Shown: positions 24,281 to 35,999 of the stretch, in pieces
How the letters are laid out: every line of letters starts with the position of its first letter
How positions within the stretch are numbered: position 1 is the first letter of the stretch
Origin: Moringa oleifera
Taxonomy: Eukaryota > Streptophyta > Magnoliopsida > Brassicales > Moringaceae
Assembly (NCBI GenBank): GCA_021397835.1
Contig: JAJFZO010000230.1
Span: 2,226,001 to 2,290,000, forward strand
Direction: 5' to 3'
Length of the DNA stretch: 64,000 nt
Position numbers and translations under genes: made by a program
Notes under the pieces: generated by a model
What the model was told of the DNA's origin: nothing
Databases searched by the model: none
What the model saw: only the letters and a program-made list of their open reading frames with translations

Positions 24281-25949
24281 ATGGTTATTTTATGAAAAAA
24301 AAAATCTTTATTGAGCTTAGAACGATTCAATGTTGTTTTGCCAAAATTATGCGGATTCTCTAAATATAAAGCTTTATTAGTCCTCAAGCAATTGGGAATT
24401 AAGTGATTCATCCTTGTTACTCACGAAATGGTATAGGATAGTAATTATAATGGCACCTTGAGCAAAATGAGGAGGGAGATGTTGGAATAAGATTAGCTCT
24501 GCTATGTGAAAAAGTAAAAAATTACCTTAAGAGTCTGTCATGGGTATTATCAATGGATGAAAAAGTTAATTAAAGATTTACACTTGCCAGTTATAGTATC
24601 AATTCACTCTAACCATAATCTCAACACCCAGATCTAGCTTCAAAAGACAACAAGATCAAGATATTAAGGAACTAATAGCCAAAAAAAGGCCAAATTTGAA
24701 AAAGAGATCAGGATGCTAGGGTAAGAGGTTAAGATTTAAGATCAAGTGATTAATAAGCTTAAGCATGAATGAGATTAGGCCAAAGAAGGAACAAAATCTT
24801 TAAAGAGGAAGATGGAAACGTTGATAATAATGTGTATAGTTTAGAAGGCAAACAAAATTAGAAAACTCCCCATCAAGTAACATCCTTAAAAGAGTAAATG
24901 AATGTCCCGAGATCGAATGAAAGGATTTTGAAAAAGCAAACAAAAGAATTTCATGAGATCTTGAGTGAATGGAAAAAAAAAATTAAAAATTAAAAAATAA
25001 AAAAGCAGAGTAGGACAAGAAGAATTTAACAAAAGAGCTTGAAATAAAATATAAATTTAAGGTTGGATAGATGACGATCATTTTAAATAAAGAGAAAGTG
25101 TTAAAAATGGATTATATTTAGGAAGTCATTGATTCACGACACAAAATAAAAAGGTCATACAAGAGGCTGACTTATGGAAATTTAAAGCCAAAGAAATCTA
25201 TGCGTCTTGGTGCCATGACAAGAGGGAGTATCAGTCATAGATCAGGAATTACTAGAATGATTTCACATAGGTTTTGACTCAGATAGAACAAACGATAGAT
25301 GTTGCAAGTCTCATAAAAAAGGAACCAGATGCTTTCAAGGCTAGATTCAGATCATCAATGCATTTTGAATAAGAAATGTACATTTTCATATATAAACTTT
25401 TATACAGATACTAACATGCAATTGATGTGTTCAATTATGGTTCCACTCTAAGATACTCATGAGATTCTTATATCCATCTTAATAAAATTCTTATTTTTAG
25501 TTTTATGATGATCTAAATGTTATATGGTTCCCATGTCCATCATCATGCATGCAGATTTATTTTTGCAAGAAAATTAAGTATGTTAAGCTAAATACTAAAG
25601 AAAATAAGTAAAGTCAAGAAATATCCGATCACGAACAAATATAATCTCAAGTCTCGAAATTCAAACGAAATAGAAATGGATAATTAATTGGCCAAGATCG
25701 AGAAACTTAAGCAATCACAAGCCAAAATAAAAGCTATATAAATGGTTTTAAATGAAAAACGATGAGAAATTAGCTGGAGTTATGAAGTACAATGCAATCC
25801 TAGTTTCAGTAGATGAGTATTCTTTTGGCATAATTTTAAAAAGAAAAAGCCCTGTAGAGGTTGAAGCCTCTGAAAAAGCATCTGCTTGGAAAACTTTTAT
25901 ACCTAAGCCTATGAGTCCAATTGTAATAAAAATATCTCAAAAATAAAGA

Positions 25950-27480
25950 GAAACCAAAAATAGTAGAATATGTTCAGGATTTAAATATCAATTAGAATAT
26001 GAGAAAATAGGGAAAGTTAATACTATAAATCAAAAAATTTTAGCCAAAGTTAAATATTTGACAGAACATATGAATGCTCTTAAGCCAAAACGAGAAGTAA
26101 GTGGGACTAACATGAGTGAACTCAATTTCGTATTGGGTTTGGTAATATCATCAAAGTTTAAAGCACTTGAATTCGATAAATATGATGGTGTAAGATATCC
26201 TCATACCCATTTAAAGATATATCTACATAAAATGCATGGATACGAAACCAACCAAAAACTTTTAATTCATTACTTTCAAGACTATTTGAAAGAAAAAGAT
26301 TTGCAATATAGTACACGAATCTAGAGGCCTCCAAGATTCAATTTTAGATAGATTTGATGAATGCCTTCTAGGTCCATTACTGGCGCATGAAAGGACTCGG
26401 ACCTAACTAAGTCATGCTCTGTAATATTTATAAAAAAAACAATGAAACTTTTAAAGAATATGTAACTCGATGGTGAAAGATGGCAACCAAAGTTTAACTT
26501 ACACTTACGGAAGCAGAGCTTTCCTAGACTTTTTAACATACTTTGCATCCCCTTATTTTAATCAAACTTTTTATGGTAAAATTTAAAGCTTTACCAATTG
26601 TCACAAAAGATGTCAACCTTCAAGCATTGGTGATTAAAGTTCCTAGATATTTTTCATACAAAAGTTCTCATACTATCCCATGGAGATATCAAGTGAAAGC
26701 GTGTAAAGAAGAAGTCATTAATATATCTGGAGCAAGCCATATGAAATTAAGTCGTCGATGTTATGGAGCTTTAGAACTAGTAAATGAGGCAAACGAAAAA
26801 GAAATAAATAAGAGAAAGAGGAAAGGCCAAGAAGTAAAAGTAGAAAATCCTCCTCTTATTACTGAATAGGAAGCAACTGACCTTTTGAAAATAATTAAGC
26901 ATAGTGATTATAGCATTCTTGATCAATTACAGAAAACACTAGTGAAGATATCAATGATATCGCTTATCTTCAATTCAAAGTATCATCGCGATATTTTGAT
27001 GAAAGTCCTTATGAATGCATATGTGTCACATCATTTTTCTATTGATAAGATGGAAAGCATCTGCAACCACATAATAGCTTGTAACTTCATAACTTTCAAC
27101 TATAATAAGTTGCCACCTGAAGGGCGAGGGTCAACCAAAGCTTTACATTTATGCTAATTATAAAAGGTATACTATTTCTTGGGTGTTTGTTGATAATGGA
27201 TCATCTTGAATGTAATGCTAAGATGCATTCTAAACTAGTTTCTTGTATACCTTATCCATACAAGTTACAACTAATGACAGTCAAGGCTTTTGACGGAGGA
27301 AAAATCGAAGTACTAGGTTTCATAAATCTATAGATGAAGATTGGTCCAAGCATGTATGATATAGTGTTTCAAGTTATAAATATTAGAACTTTATTCAACA
27401 TCTTACTAGAATGACCATGGATTCATTCAGCTGGAGTTGTGCCTTTAACCTTGCATCAAAAGTAAAGCTTATCATGGATA
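25950..27480 (+). pseudogene. Gypsy gag and protease fragments
   Basis: At 26150-26300 the reading KFKALEFDKYDGVRYPHTHL and then MHGYETNQKLLIHYFQD is the classic plant Ty3/gypsy gag core. It continues past a stop as NLEASKIQF. The 26543-26869 frame has a gag C-terminal region, and 26885-27130 has LLKIIKHSDYSILDQL and NKLPPEGRGSTKALHL, the linker before protease. Around 27260-27440 protease-like pieces VKAFDGGKIEVLG, KIGPSMYDIVFQV and WIHSAGVVPLTLHQK appear in different frames. Several stops and at least two frameshifts make it non-coding. Confidence 0.75.
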
Positions 27481-27602
27481 ATAAACTCATGTCAATAAAT
27501 GGGGAGAAAAATGTGATTGCAGCCAGATCCTCAGAATCTCCTTATATTAAAGCACCATAAGTTGAGGAAAATACCTTTCAAACATTTGAATTTTTAATGC
27601 AG

Positions 27603-29082
27603 TTGATGTAGGCCCCTTGAATGGCAACCCAAGAAGGGGTGGATTGGATATTTTTAATTTTTTTCTTTTTCTTGACAAATGAAATTTATCTAAGCAAATA
27701 TTCGGTAATATAAAATAAGCAACGAACTTAATACTTGCAATAAATAGTAAGATAAGGGTAAGAGAAAGTAAACACAAGATTTACGTGGTTAAACTAGACC
27801 TTGCTTACATCCATGACCTTAAGTCTCAATTTGAAGATTTTCTACTTCACTTTCTCGCAAATACTTTTTGGCTATACCCTTACCAAGACATAATACAACA
27901 AGGTTTACCTATACCCTTATAGCCAAATCTCACCTAAAGAAGAGTGCTTTAAAAGCTAACAAACTTTCATAAGAGTGGATCTAGTATAATGAAGATCACA
28001 ATGGACTTCTTTACTTAAAGATGAGTGATTTTAAGAATTTTTTAGCTTAGAGAGTAAGAGAAATGACTAGAGAGATGTAAAGAGTTATGTTTTTGAATTT
28101 CAAAAAATTATTTCCACTCAAATCTAAAAATATAGTCGTTGCATTCAAAAACATGAATTTTAAAATCTCGAATCAGTAGTACCACTTAATAGCTGATAGT
28201 ACTGCTTAACTGACTTGCATTCAGAGATTTGAATTAACCATAGTAGTGATAAAAGAGTAGTAGTACCAAACACCAATGCCTTAAAAGTCTAGTATCACAA
28301 GTGGCAGTGCCTCTAGTCTTTTGGTAGTGCCGATCACCGGTAATGTCGATAACGACCAGTAGTGCTAGACTTTTATGCCATAAAGATGCAGTAGGTCAAG
28401 TGGTAGTGCCTCTGGCTTCTTGATAGTATTAGTAATCAGTAGTGCCGATAATGAATGGTAATACCGACACTGTGTGCGTAAAAGAGGCAATGCGTCTAGT
28501 AGTAGTGCTTGTGATTTCTTAGTAATGTCGGCCACCAGTAGTACCAATAATGATCAATACTACCACACCTATATACCTCAAAAGACAATATGTTTAGTGG
28601 CAATGATGGTAATCTCTTAGTGATACTAGTCAATGGTAGTACCGCTTAATACTAGTGTTGCCACTCCTCTCTCTCACTTATGCCTTCATGTTATTTTTTA
28701 TTTAGACTTCAATCCTAATTCTATCTTAAATGTATTTTACTAAATTGAGATCAATATGAAAGCTTTCTTGAAAATCTTTTGAATAAGTCCTATCTAAACC
28801 ATTTGTTTTGAGTTCAAAACTTTGAACGAGAAAATACACGAAGAGTGTGTGTGATTTCTTCTCTAATTGAGTAAATCTTGTACATATTAAAGCCTAATCC
28901 TACCTAGGATCTAGTTTTCCATTTTATGGTTTAGATCCTTATGCTTGCTTTTTGACCTTACATTTGATAACCTTGAGTTTCATCATGCTGCACACTTAAA
29001 AACTTCATTAAATCATGCATAATCGTGTTTGTTATTATCAAAATCTGAGCCATTTATTGCTTACAGGCATCATGGAGCTATT
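27603..29082 (-). repeat. LTR-like block of a minus-strand retroelement
   Basis: The left part contains 'ttgaatggcaacccaagaag' (27616) and 'atttacgtggtt' (27780-27791), words common in dicot retroelement LTRs. The right edge abuts, on the minus strand, a purine-rich run (revcomp of 'aatctctcccttg', about 29083-29095) that looks like a polypurine tract after a 'gatgatgaaaa' context. The block includes the degenerate array at 28140-28670. Family and ends are inference. Confidence 0.45.
28140..28670. repeat. Degenerate tandem array of 'agtagtgccgat' words
   Basis: About twenty imperfect copies of words such as 'ggtagtgcc', 'cagtagtacc' and 'gccgataatgac' in alternating order, with no sharp unit length. 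The same words recur at about 31410-31550, upstream of a possible minus-strand promoter. The array carries no ORF. Confidence 0.65.
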
Positions 29083-29095
29083 AATCTCTCCCTTG

Positions 29096-30089
29096 TTGAT
29101 GATGAAAAACAGATTATGCCTAAGAAAGAGATAAAACATATTTAAAGTTCAATGTGGTATGCTTGAGATTCATTGTAACACTTTAGCTTGTTTATAAAGT
29201 TTCAAAGTTCCATAATGAAAACAAAGTTGTGCATAAATTGTATGTTACATGATAGAGTACATTTGGCCTATAATTTCTCCCTTTTTTAGCATCATCCAAA
29301 AAGAAATTTAAAAAAGAAAGCATGTTAGACAAGAGTGCTTTGATCAAGAGAATATGGTTTATAGATCGATGGCACAAAGATGAGCAAGTTTCAAAGCACA
29401 TAAAAGTCAAAGAAAAGATTAAGTTTTAAAGAATTTAGTTTGGAAAGCAAAAATTTTAAACAATTTATATTTCATTAACACATCAATAGCCTCTCGCATA
29501 TGTGGATTATGACACCCAGGTACAGATCGATATAGCCTCCATTCGGAATGACCACCAAAATACATGTTTGAGTTTCCACTAATATACTTGAGAGATTAAT
29601 GAGCTTATTGTTAAAAAATTTTAAAAGTAAATAAAACCCTTAAGCAATGCATCCATAAAAAAATGGTTTGAGAAGTCATTTTCATTTAGTTATAGTCTCT
29701 TTCTTATTTTTATAACTCACACTCATCTTTTTCATCCATTTAAACCAATATGCAATGTGTAAATGCTTCCAAAAGTATGTTAACAATTTCCTCAACTCCA
29801 CATGCATCTCCAAGATAGTTTTTGGATTCACCAAAGGCATTCAAATAAGACAAGGCAATTATTCACAAATACTTCATTTTTAAAAGAAGCAAATAAGAAT
29901 CCATAGATAAAAAACAAACCTATTTTATTGATGTAACAAGCACAGTCAACATAAAAGGGTTCTCATCATCTCAAAAACCAAAATGGCAACCCTTTCCATG
30001 GTTTCATTCATTAACAAATTAAAGCCTGAGACAAAGACAATAAAGGAAAAGAAAAGAACTAAATCTAGATAGTCAAGTGGGTGGATGAT
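29096..30089 (-). other. Decayed internal region of the minus-strand retroelement
   Basis: No intact ORF. The minus-strand reading near 29270-29320 includes a 'ggatgatgctaaaaaaggga' stretch, similar to the Lys/Asp-rich linker before the 3' LTR of some plant retroelements. Nothing else is assignable. Confidence 0.35.
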
Positions 30090-31205
30090 GGAAAAGGTTT
30101 TTCAATTGATTAAGTCCACTCACAACCTCGTCAATCCTCTAGTTGAGTGTCATTTCCAAGGCAGTGATTCTATTAAGAAGTGAGGTATGTAACAATGAAA
30201 GAGAAGTAGACAACGCAGTGATCTAAGCACTTAATCTATCCTCACTGGACATCTCTATGGTAGAAGTATAAAGAGCATCATCATTTAAGTCATCCATATT
30301 TATTCCCTCAAGTTTATCATCTATATTTGTTCTACTAGGGGCATTCACTTATCCAGCACTTATTTCAACTAGACACATATGTTTCAAAGTGCTCTTATTG
30401 AAGGTGTCTTTGGGCTTTAGACTCATAGTCTCTAAGTTGGATGGCGTGGGTACATTAAAATGTTTAAAGACAAAGGTAAGAAACATGCCATAAGGAAAAG
30501 CCATATTACTATTTTTACAGTTTGAATCATATGTCTAACCATAATGAAAGGAAGATTACAAAGGAACCCCCTGAAAATCCTATCGAGTATATAAGTGTCC
30601 ATAAAGGACACATCATCTTTATGTCCGTATCAAGGGAGAAAAATGTATCCTATGATTTGGTGTAAAACTCTAGCTCGGATTTTAATTTGGCTACCTATAG
30701 TCTTGGTTTTAATGGGCATGTAAACACAAAGACTAGTTAAAGCCCTCATATGGTCAAACCCATCTATCACAAAGCTTACCTTAGTGTCATAAACCAAAGG
30801 CCCTTCACAAGGTATACCTAAGATTTCTTGTAGTTCTTTAAAGGAGAATTTGATCTTAGTTTGTCCTATTCGACTAGAAATGGTCATTTTATCTGGTGAA
30901 AATGTCATGTTAGCATAGAAAACTCTAACTAACAAAGGATAAGTAACTTTATCAACTAAGCAAAGTAGTTCCAAACCTTGGGCTTTTGTCATACATTTCA
31001 GGCATAAGTTAAGAAGTGCTAAAAAGTCAAAATTTCTCCCCACTTGAATACTTCGTGACTTGATGTCAACTTTAAATTTGTTCCTACATTCTTCATTCCT
31101 AAAGCGATAAGATTCATCATACCTTACTCTAGAGATTTGCCTTCTTCTAGCCTCTTCGATCGCTCTTTTCTTGTTGTGACCAATATGAGTCTTGAATTTG
31201 GTCAT
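30090..31205 (-). pseudogene. Retroelement ORF with putative plant transposon protein domain
   Basis: The longest open frame is 191 codons (31205-30630). It starts MTKFKTHIGHNKKRAIEEAR and contains LVRVFYANMTFSPDKMTISS, KIKFSFKELQEILGIPCEG and GFDHMRALTSLC. This layout (variable N-terminus, 'reFYAN' box, then 'f....lnelLgiP') is that of the putative plant transposon protein domain (PF20167 type). After the stop at 30630 the frame continues with GHKDDVSFMDTYILDRIFRG and NLPFIMVRHMI, so the original ORF ran on to about 30.1 kb and is now broken. It probably belongs to the minus-strand element with the LTR-like block at 27.6-29.1 kb. Confidence 0.6.
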
Positions 31206-31389
31206 GGGAAATAATCTAGGTAAGAGTTTCGAGACATTTTGAAGAAGAAATCAAAAACTAAACAAGATTTAGGTATTTAAGGCCTGAATTTGGCCAAGAT
31301 ATAGGTTTAGGCATGAAGAAGGGCAATTGGGGGTGAGAGCGCGAGTAAGATTTTAGAGAATCTTGGAGAGATTAGGGCAAAAATAAAAG

Positions 31390-31560
31390 GAAGGGTTTTA
31401 TACTCCTGATGAACTGATAGTGTCAGTCCATCACTGGTAGTACTAGTGACCTTACTGTGATGTAAGCTGGAATTACCAGTCCATACTTGGTGGTACTGAT
31501 GAAGATTCTGCCCAGACCGATACCACTGATATATATCGATAATGTCGGTTCTAAACTACC
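31390..31560 (-). promoter_or_regulatory. Possible minus-strand retroelement promoter
   Basis: On the minus strand a TATA-like AGTATAAAACCC lies at about 31399-31410, roughly 200 bp before the ATG of the transposon-domain ORF at 31205. Immediately upstream of it (31410-31550) are 'tggtagtac'/'taccactg' words shared with the array at 28140-28670. This may be the U3/promoter end of the element; a full 5' LTR is not recognisable. Confidence 0.35.
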
Positions 31561-32689
31561 TAAATGGCATCTTCATCCTTGCTTCTCTCTTTGCTTAAAT
31601 CAAAATTTAAAATATTTTCTTCCAATTTTATGTGAGATAAAAACCAATGAAGCTTTATATTTAGTTATGCAATATTTTTTTCTAAATTCTTTTTCCTTTT
31701 CATTTGTTCTTTTTCTAATTTTTTCTTCTTTTTCTCCTTTTTTGTATTTTAACTTTTATTTTTGTAATTTTTGTTGTTTTATGTCTCTCTTTTTTTTCTT
31801 ATTTCTTACTCTTGAAAATTTCCATCATTTGCTAAAAATTATTTCAGTAAAGTTAGGTGTATACAGCTACTTTTTTTTATCTATTCCAGGGGATCAAGAA
31901 CAAGACAAGGACAAAAGATGCCATATTGGCCTTTATGGTCACCCTCTTATCTTTTTGAAACCCTTTGATAAAACATGCACTTTTAAAACCAATTCCACTA
32001 ATTCTAGTCATCGTTTCATACTGTTCACTGTCACACAATTGGATCCCAACCATTTTATTAGCATTAATCTCGCTCATGGTTCTCCAAGTTAAACCTAACT
32101 ATGATTTTGGTATTAATTTTGATCATTGTTTCAGTCATTGATTCTAATCGTCATTTCTCAGACTGAAATTGGTCATAACTTCTAATGCCTTCCTTGATCA
32201 TTGACCTTATAAGTCATGATATTGATCTTGATCCTTCCTTTATTGTTTATTTGACTAGTCTTAACGACACACTTTCCTATATTAATCTGAATACTACAAC
32301 TATCTTCATCTTTCTTTTAACTACAGTCTTAAATCACTTTAAGCCAGTCTTAACTATAAAGTCCATTCTAATTCTTAATGTTCTTAAGCTCTAGTTTGAA
32401 AACCTTCCATTGTTTTGATATCTTTATCTACCTTGTCAAAGCTATGCAAGCTTTGCCTCTCTTTTTTCTCTCTCTTTTATTTGGTCTTTTTTAAGTTAAC
32501 AAGATTAAACTTTCGACATGCTCCATTTCTTTATGAATTTTCCCATTGTTGTGATGGCTTGAAACTTTAAAAACTAAAATACTCAAATCTTTTGATGAAT
32601 TCTTCCTCATTTTTCAATTTTGTTGAAAGAGTAAAATCCTTCATCCTATGTACTGTTCTTCGACATTTGATGAAAACTTGCAGTGTCCC
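31561..32689. other. Pyrimidine-rich repeat-derived sequence, no gene seen
   Basis: Strongly T/C-rich on the plus strand (for example 31670-31830). The 201-codon ORF at 31487-32092 is a Phe/Ser/Leu-rich product of this bias with no domain I recognise. The 32185-32394 ORF is similar. Confidence 0.4.
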
Positions 32690-33580
32690 GTTGATGATGT
32701 GATTCACATTCATCTCAATAATTCATTGAAACTTCATCATAGTACCTCATTTTCAACGTGATTCACATTCATCTTAATGGTTGGATAAAACTTCATATTA
32801 CTCTATCACAGATGCGATTCACATTCATCTTGATAATTTATTCATATTGTTTTATCAACTACAAGATTCACATTTGTCTTATTTTTCCATTAATGATATG
32901 ACTCTCCTTCATTTTAATGGTTTAATGTTATCTTATAATGCTTTAATGATGTGATTCCCAATTATCTTGATAGGTCTAAGGCAATTCACATTCTCTTTGC
33001 AATGCAATTCACAATCTTTTATAGTTTTCATGATGCAATTCACAAGCATCTTAATCTTTATAACGTGATTCACAAGTAGTTTCATGCTCATTGCTTAAAT
33101 GTAATACCAACATCTTGAATTCGATGACACAATTAACAAATGTCCAAATTTTTCATAATGCAATTCATAAGTGTCAACGTAATTCACAAGTGTCCTCATG
33201 CTCATCATTTGGTTGACTTTATTTTTCAATGATGTGATCACATGAATCTTGAGTTCCATTGATGCAATTCACAAATGTCTAGATTTTTTATGACATGATT
33301 CACAAGTGTTGATGAAATTAACAAACATATTTTCATCTAAATTACACAATTCACCAATGTCCTGATCCTCATCACTCATGATTTTTTTTAACCAACGATG
33401 CGGTTCATAAGCATTCATGATTTTTATGATATGATTCATAAGCATCCTAAAATTGCTAACACGATCCACAAGCACTCTTATGCCTAAAATAATTCATAAC
33501 GTCTCTCATATGCTTAATGCGATTTATAAGCATCTCAATGTTCTTAACATGATTCACAAGTATCTTGATGAATTTGTTGT
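32690..33580. repeat. Diverged minisatellite around 'gatgcaattcacaagtgtc'
   Basis: About 22 imperfect occurrences of a core like 'gat-gcaattcacaag-tgtct', spaced roughly 30-55 bp apart, first with 'gattcacattcatctt' and later with 'gattcataagcatc' variants. The gradual change along the array suggests stepwise tandem expansion. It carries no ORF and lies in a retroelement-rich region; long tandem arrays in untranslated parts of Tat/Ogre elements are known, so that origin is possible. Confidence 0.75.
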
Positions 33581-33584
33581 TGGT

Positions 33585-33775
33585 TTTCATGATGATCCAT
33601 TTAAGATGGTCTTTTTCGATTACTCCCTTGGGATTGTCCTCACCTTTTTATTTCTCCATTAGAGGTTGCTCTCACTTTTCAACTCCTCTATCAGGGATTA
33701 TTCTAATTTTTTAATTTCTTCATTAGGGATTGTTTTCACTTTCTAACTCATCCATTAAGGATTCTTCTTATCTTT
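33585..33775. repeat. Short tandem repeat around 'attagggattgttctcac'
   Basis: Three to four imperfect units of about 58 bp, each with 'cattagggattgtt.tcac' followed by 'ttt..aactc'. It directly follows the minisatellite. Confidence 0.55.
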
Positions 33776-35219
33776 ATAAAATGCTATATCCCTAGATGCA
33801 TGATCATGATGCTTTTTTCTCTCTCCTTTATTTCTCTTTTTCTTCTCTTTGTTTTTATAATGAAATTCCTAGCATAAGATACTCCATGTTTTTCTTAAGT
33901 GGAAGTCCTTCTCTTGTTTTATCAAAATAAAGAATGTATGCCATGAATGCCTACAAATATGTACACAAATGTTATAATCAATCTTGTATGTGTCCTCTCT
34001 CTATCTCTCTCTCCTTTTCAAAATAAAATTATTTAAGCTTTCATCATTGGATGATCTCTCACTTGTTCGAATAAAATGTATACATTATCCAGGATTGAAT
34101 GCCATTGCCTTTATAAGATTGATTGATCTTTCCTTTCCTTTCTCTCAAATCTTTTCTTTTCTCCTCTTTTTTTTTTTTTTTTTGGTTTTTTGTTTTTTGT
34201 TTTTTTGGGCAATGCAACCTCTTCGTATGTAATACTCAAAACATAAGCTTTTAATTAAATCACTAAGTCATTCTTGCTCAATAGATTCTCTCACAGTTTT
34301 CCTCTAATAAAAGTAATTTATGCCCAAAGTTTCCATCCTTTGAAAGATCAAGGTTGATCTTACTAATTTTGATGACAAATAATATTTTTTGGCAGTTAAT
34401 CTCTCAGTTATCAAGAAAATTACTCCTTTTTTTTTTGTCTTTCGACTGTTTTTTTTTTTTTTCCTTGTGCCCCTTATTTATGTTTTTCCCCATTTCTCTT
34501 TGTCTTTTTAAGGATTATCCTTTATCCTGATCCAGTATTTTTCAAACAACCTAATTATGCCTAAATCCTATGGAAAATTGAGTATTGACCATTTAATATC
34601 CCTTTTTGCATTATATTTAATTATTTTGTTGATTTTTAGAACATGTTTTATGTGAAAAGACTCCAAAAAGAAAAGTTTAGAAAATCTAAAAGTTCACAAA
34701 TATTTTTATCATGACCAAGACATGAAGATGACAACAATCTTTTCGATAGGCTAGAATTGGCAATATAATGAAAAGGATTAAAGATAAAAGAAGTTAGGAA
34801 TGCAGTCTCTAGGAAAGCACTCACAAAAAATCAAGCAATGGGCAAGCTTCTTTCATTGTCCTAACTTAAAGAGTCAAGTAAGTTGTTAACCTTTACATGT
34901 TTTACTCCCTTGCATTATTTCTTGATATACATTAATATCCATTGATATTAATGTGCTTATGGATTGATTAAAGTAACGTAAATGTGGAAGGATTTTGGAA
35001 CTGTGTATTTGATTTTAATCGCTTTATTTTGTATATTTATGTGCGGTGATTATTTGCTCGCATATATTTTGCCTACCATTAAATAAAGTAGGGTTTTTAA
35101 AATTATTTAGAAAGATATTTTTTTGGAAAAGACTACAAAGAAAGTGGGTGGTCTTTATCTCTTAACCATCCCATGCCACCAAGTGTGTCATATGAAGCCA
35201 AAATTACTTTAATAAGTCA
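33776..35219. other. Repeat-derived intergenic sequence, no gene seen
   Basis: Contains long T-runs near 34170-34205 and 34430-34460. No ORF with homology. The region is likely decayed retroelement. Confidence 0.4.
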
Positions 35220-35990
35220 AGTACAAAGAGAGTAAGCATTAAGAATAACGGATTTAAGGATTTCTTCCATCACTATCCTCACATTGCACACGCCATAGAC
35301 ATATGATTCGGTAACTTTTTATAGGTAACTAAGGACATTATGACTATAGTGAGGGAATTATATGCTAATGCTTGAAAAGTCACTAATTGATTTATCATGG
35401 TGAAGTGCAACTGAATTAAGTTTAATAGTAAAGTAATTAATGTGTTTTGTAACCTAGCTCTCCTTATTGTTAATGAATTAAATTTATTATTCGATAAAAG
35501 GAACCTAGATGAGGTCATTATGTCAATATGGGAGAGAGGCTCGTTAGATAGTCATTAGAGGAATAAGAATTACTTTCCCAACTAGGGAGCTTAAAAACCA
35601 CTTGAACGTGTGACATCACTTTTTATATTGTAAGTTAAGCCTTATAGCTCATCTCATTTAGGTGTTTAAAAAAAGAACTTTTAAGCTCAATGGTATAAAG
35701 AATAGGGCTAGCTTTTAATGTAAAGAGTTCACCACTATCAAGAATGCATATAGCATATTAAAGTGGGATTTTCTTTCCCCTTTCCAGTCACTGAGTTTAT
35801 TACTACAGCAAGGGTTAACACCATGGGCTCAAAGGTGATGGGGTTTAAAAAGCCCTTAGATGAGAGGGAAATATGGGGCATACTTATGAATGAGCTTACG
35901 CTAGAAGACCCTAAAGTAAGGAACTTCTATTGTAACACCTAGGTCATCCATTCATGCATGACAACATTATATTTTTTACATTTATAATGT
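35220..35990 (+). pseudogene. Second broken plant transposon-domain ORF, plus strand
   Basis: Plus-strand reading gives GFKDFFHHYPHIAHAIDI, then VTKDIMTIVRELYANA and IKFNSKVINVFCNLALLIV. After frameshifts it gives HLTEVF- and FKLNGIKNRASF-like pieces, then MGSKVMGFKKPLDEREIWG and NELTLEDPKVRNFYCN. The 'VRELYAN' box and following 'f.s..in...' match the domain type of the 30.1-31.2 kb ORF, but in opposite orientation. Several stops show it is dead. Lower confidence because the pieces are short. Confidence 0.45.
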
Positions 35991-35999
35991 AGCAATAGT

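Larger units (their letters stand above)
20649..27590 (+). mobile_element. Degenerate Ty3/gypsy retrotransposon, Tat/Ogre-like
   Basis: A plus-strand element starting at an LTR-like TGTAGACACC (20649) that interrupts the CACTA transposase. The order is LTR/leader (about 20.65-22.65 kb), a plant-mobile-domain-like ORF (23.5-24.3 kb), gag (about 26.05-26.87 kb), and protease (about 27.1-27.5 kb). Reverse transcriptase and integrase are missing: after 27.6 kb the sequence changes to a different, oppositely oriented repeat. An extra ORF upstream of gag is typical of Tat/Ogre elements. The lineage call is inference from ORF order and motifs. Confidence 0.7.

Noticed and set aside
28140..28670. A CRISPR-like repeat array
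   Set aside because: The words are degenerate with irregular spacing and no conserved direct repeat/spacer structure, and the sequence is plant nuclear.
31487..32092. A 201-codon Phe/Ser-rich plus-strand ORF
   Set aside because: It arises from a T/C-rich tract, has no domain, and lies in repeat-derived sequence.
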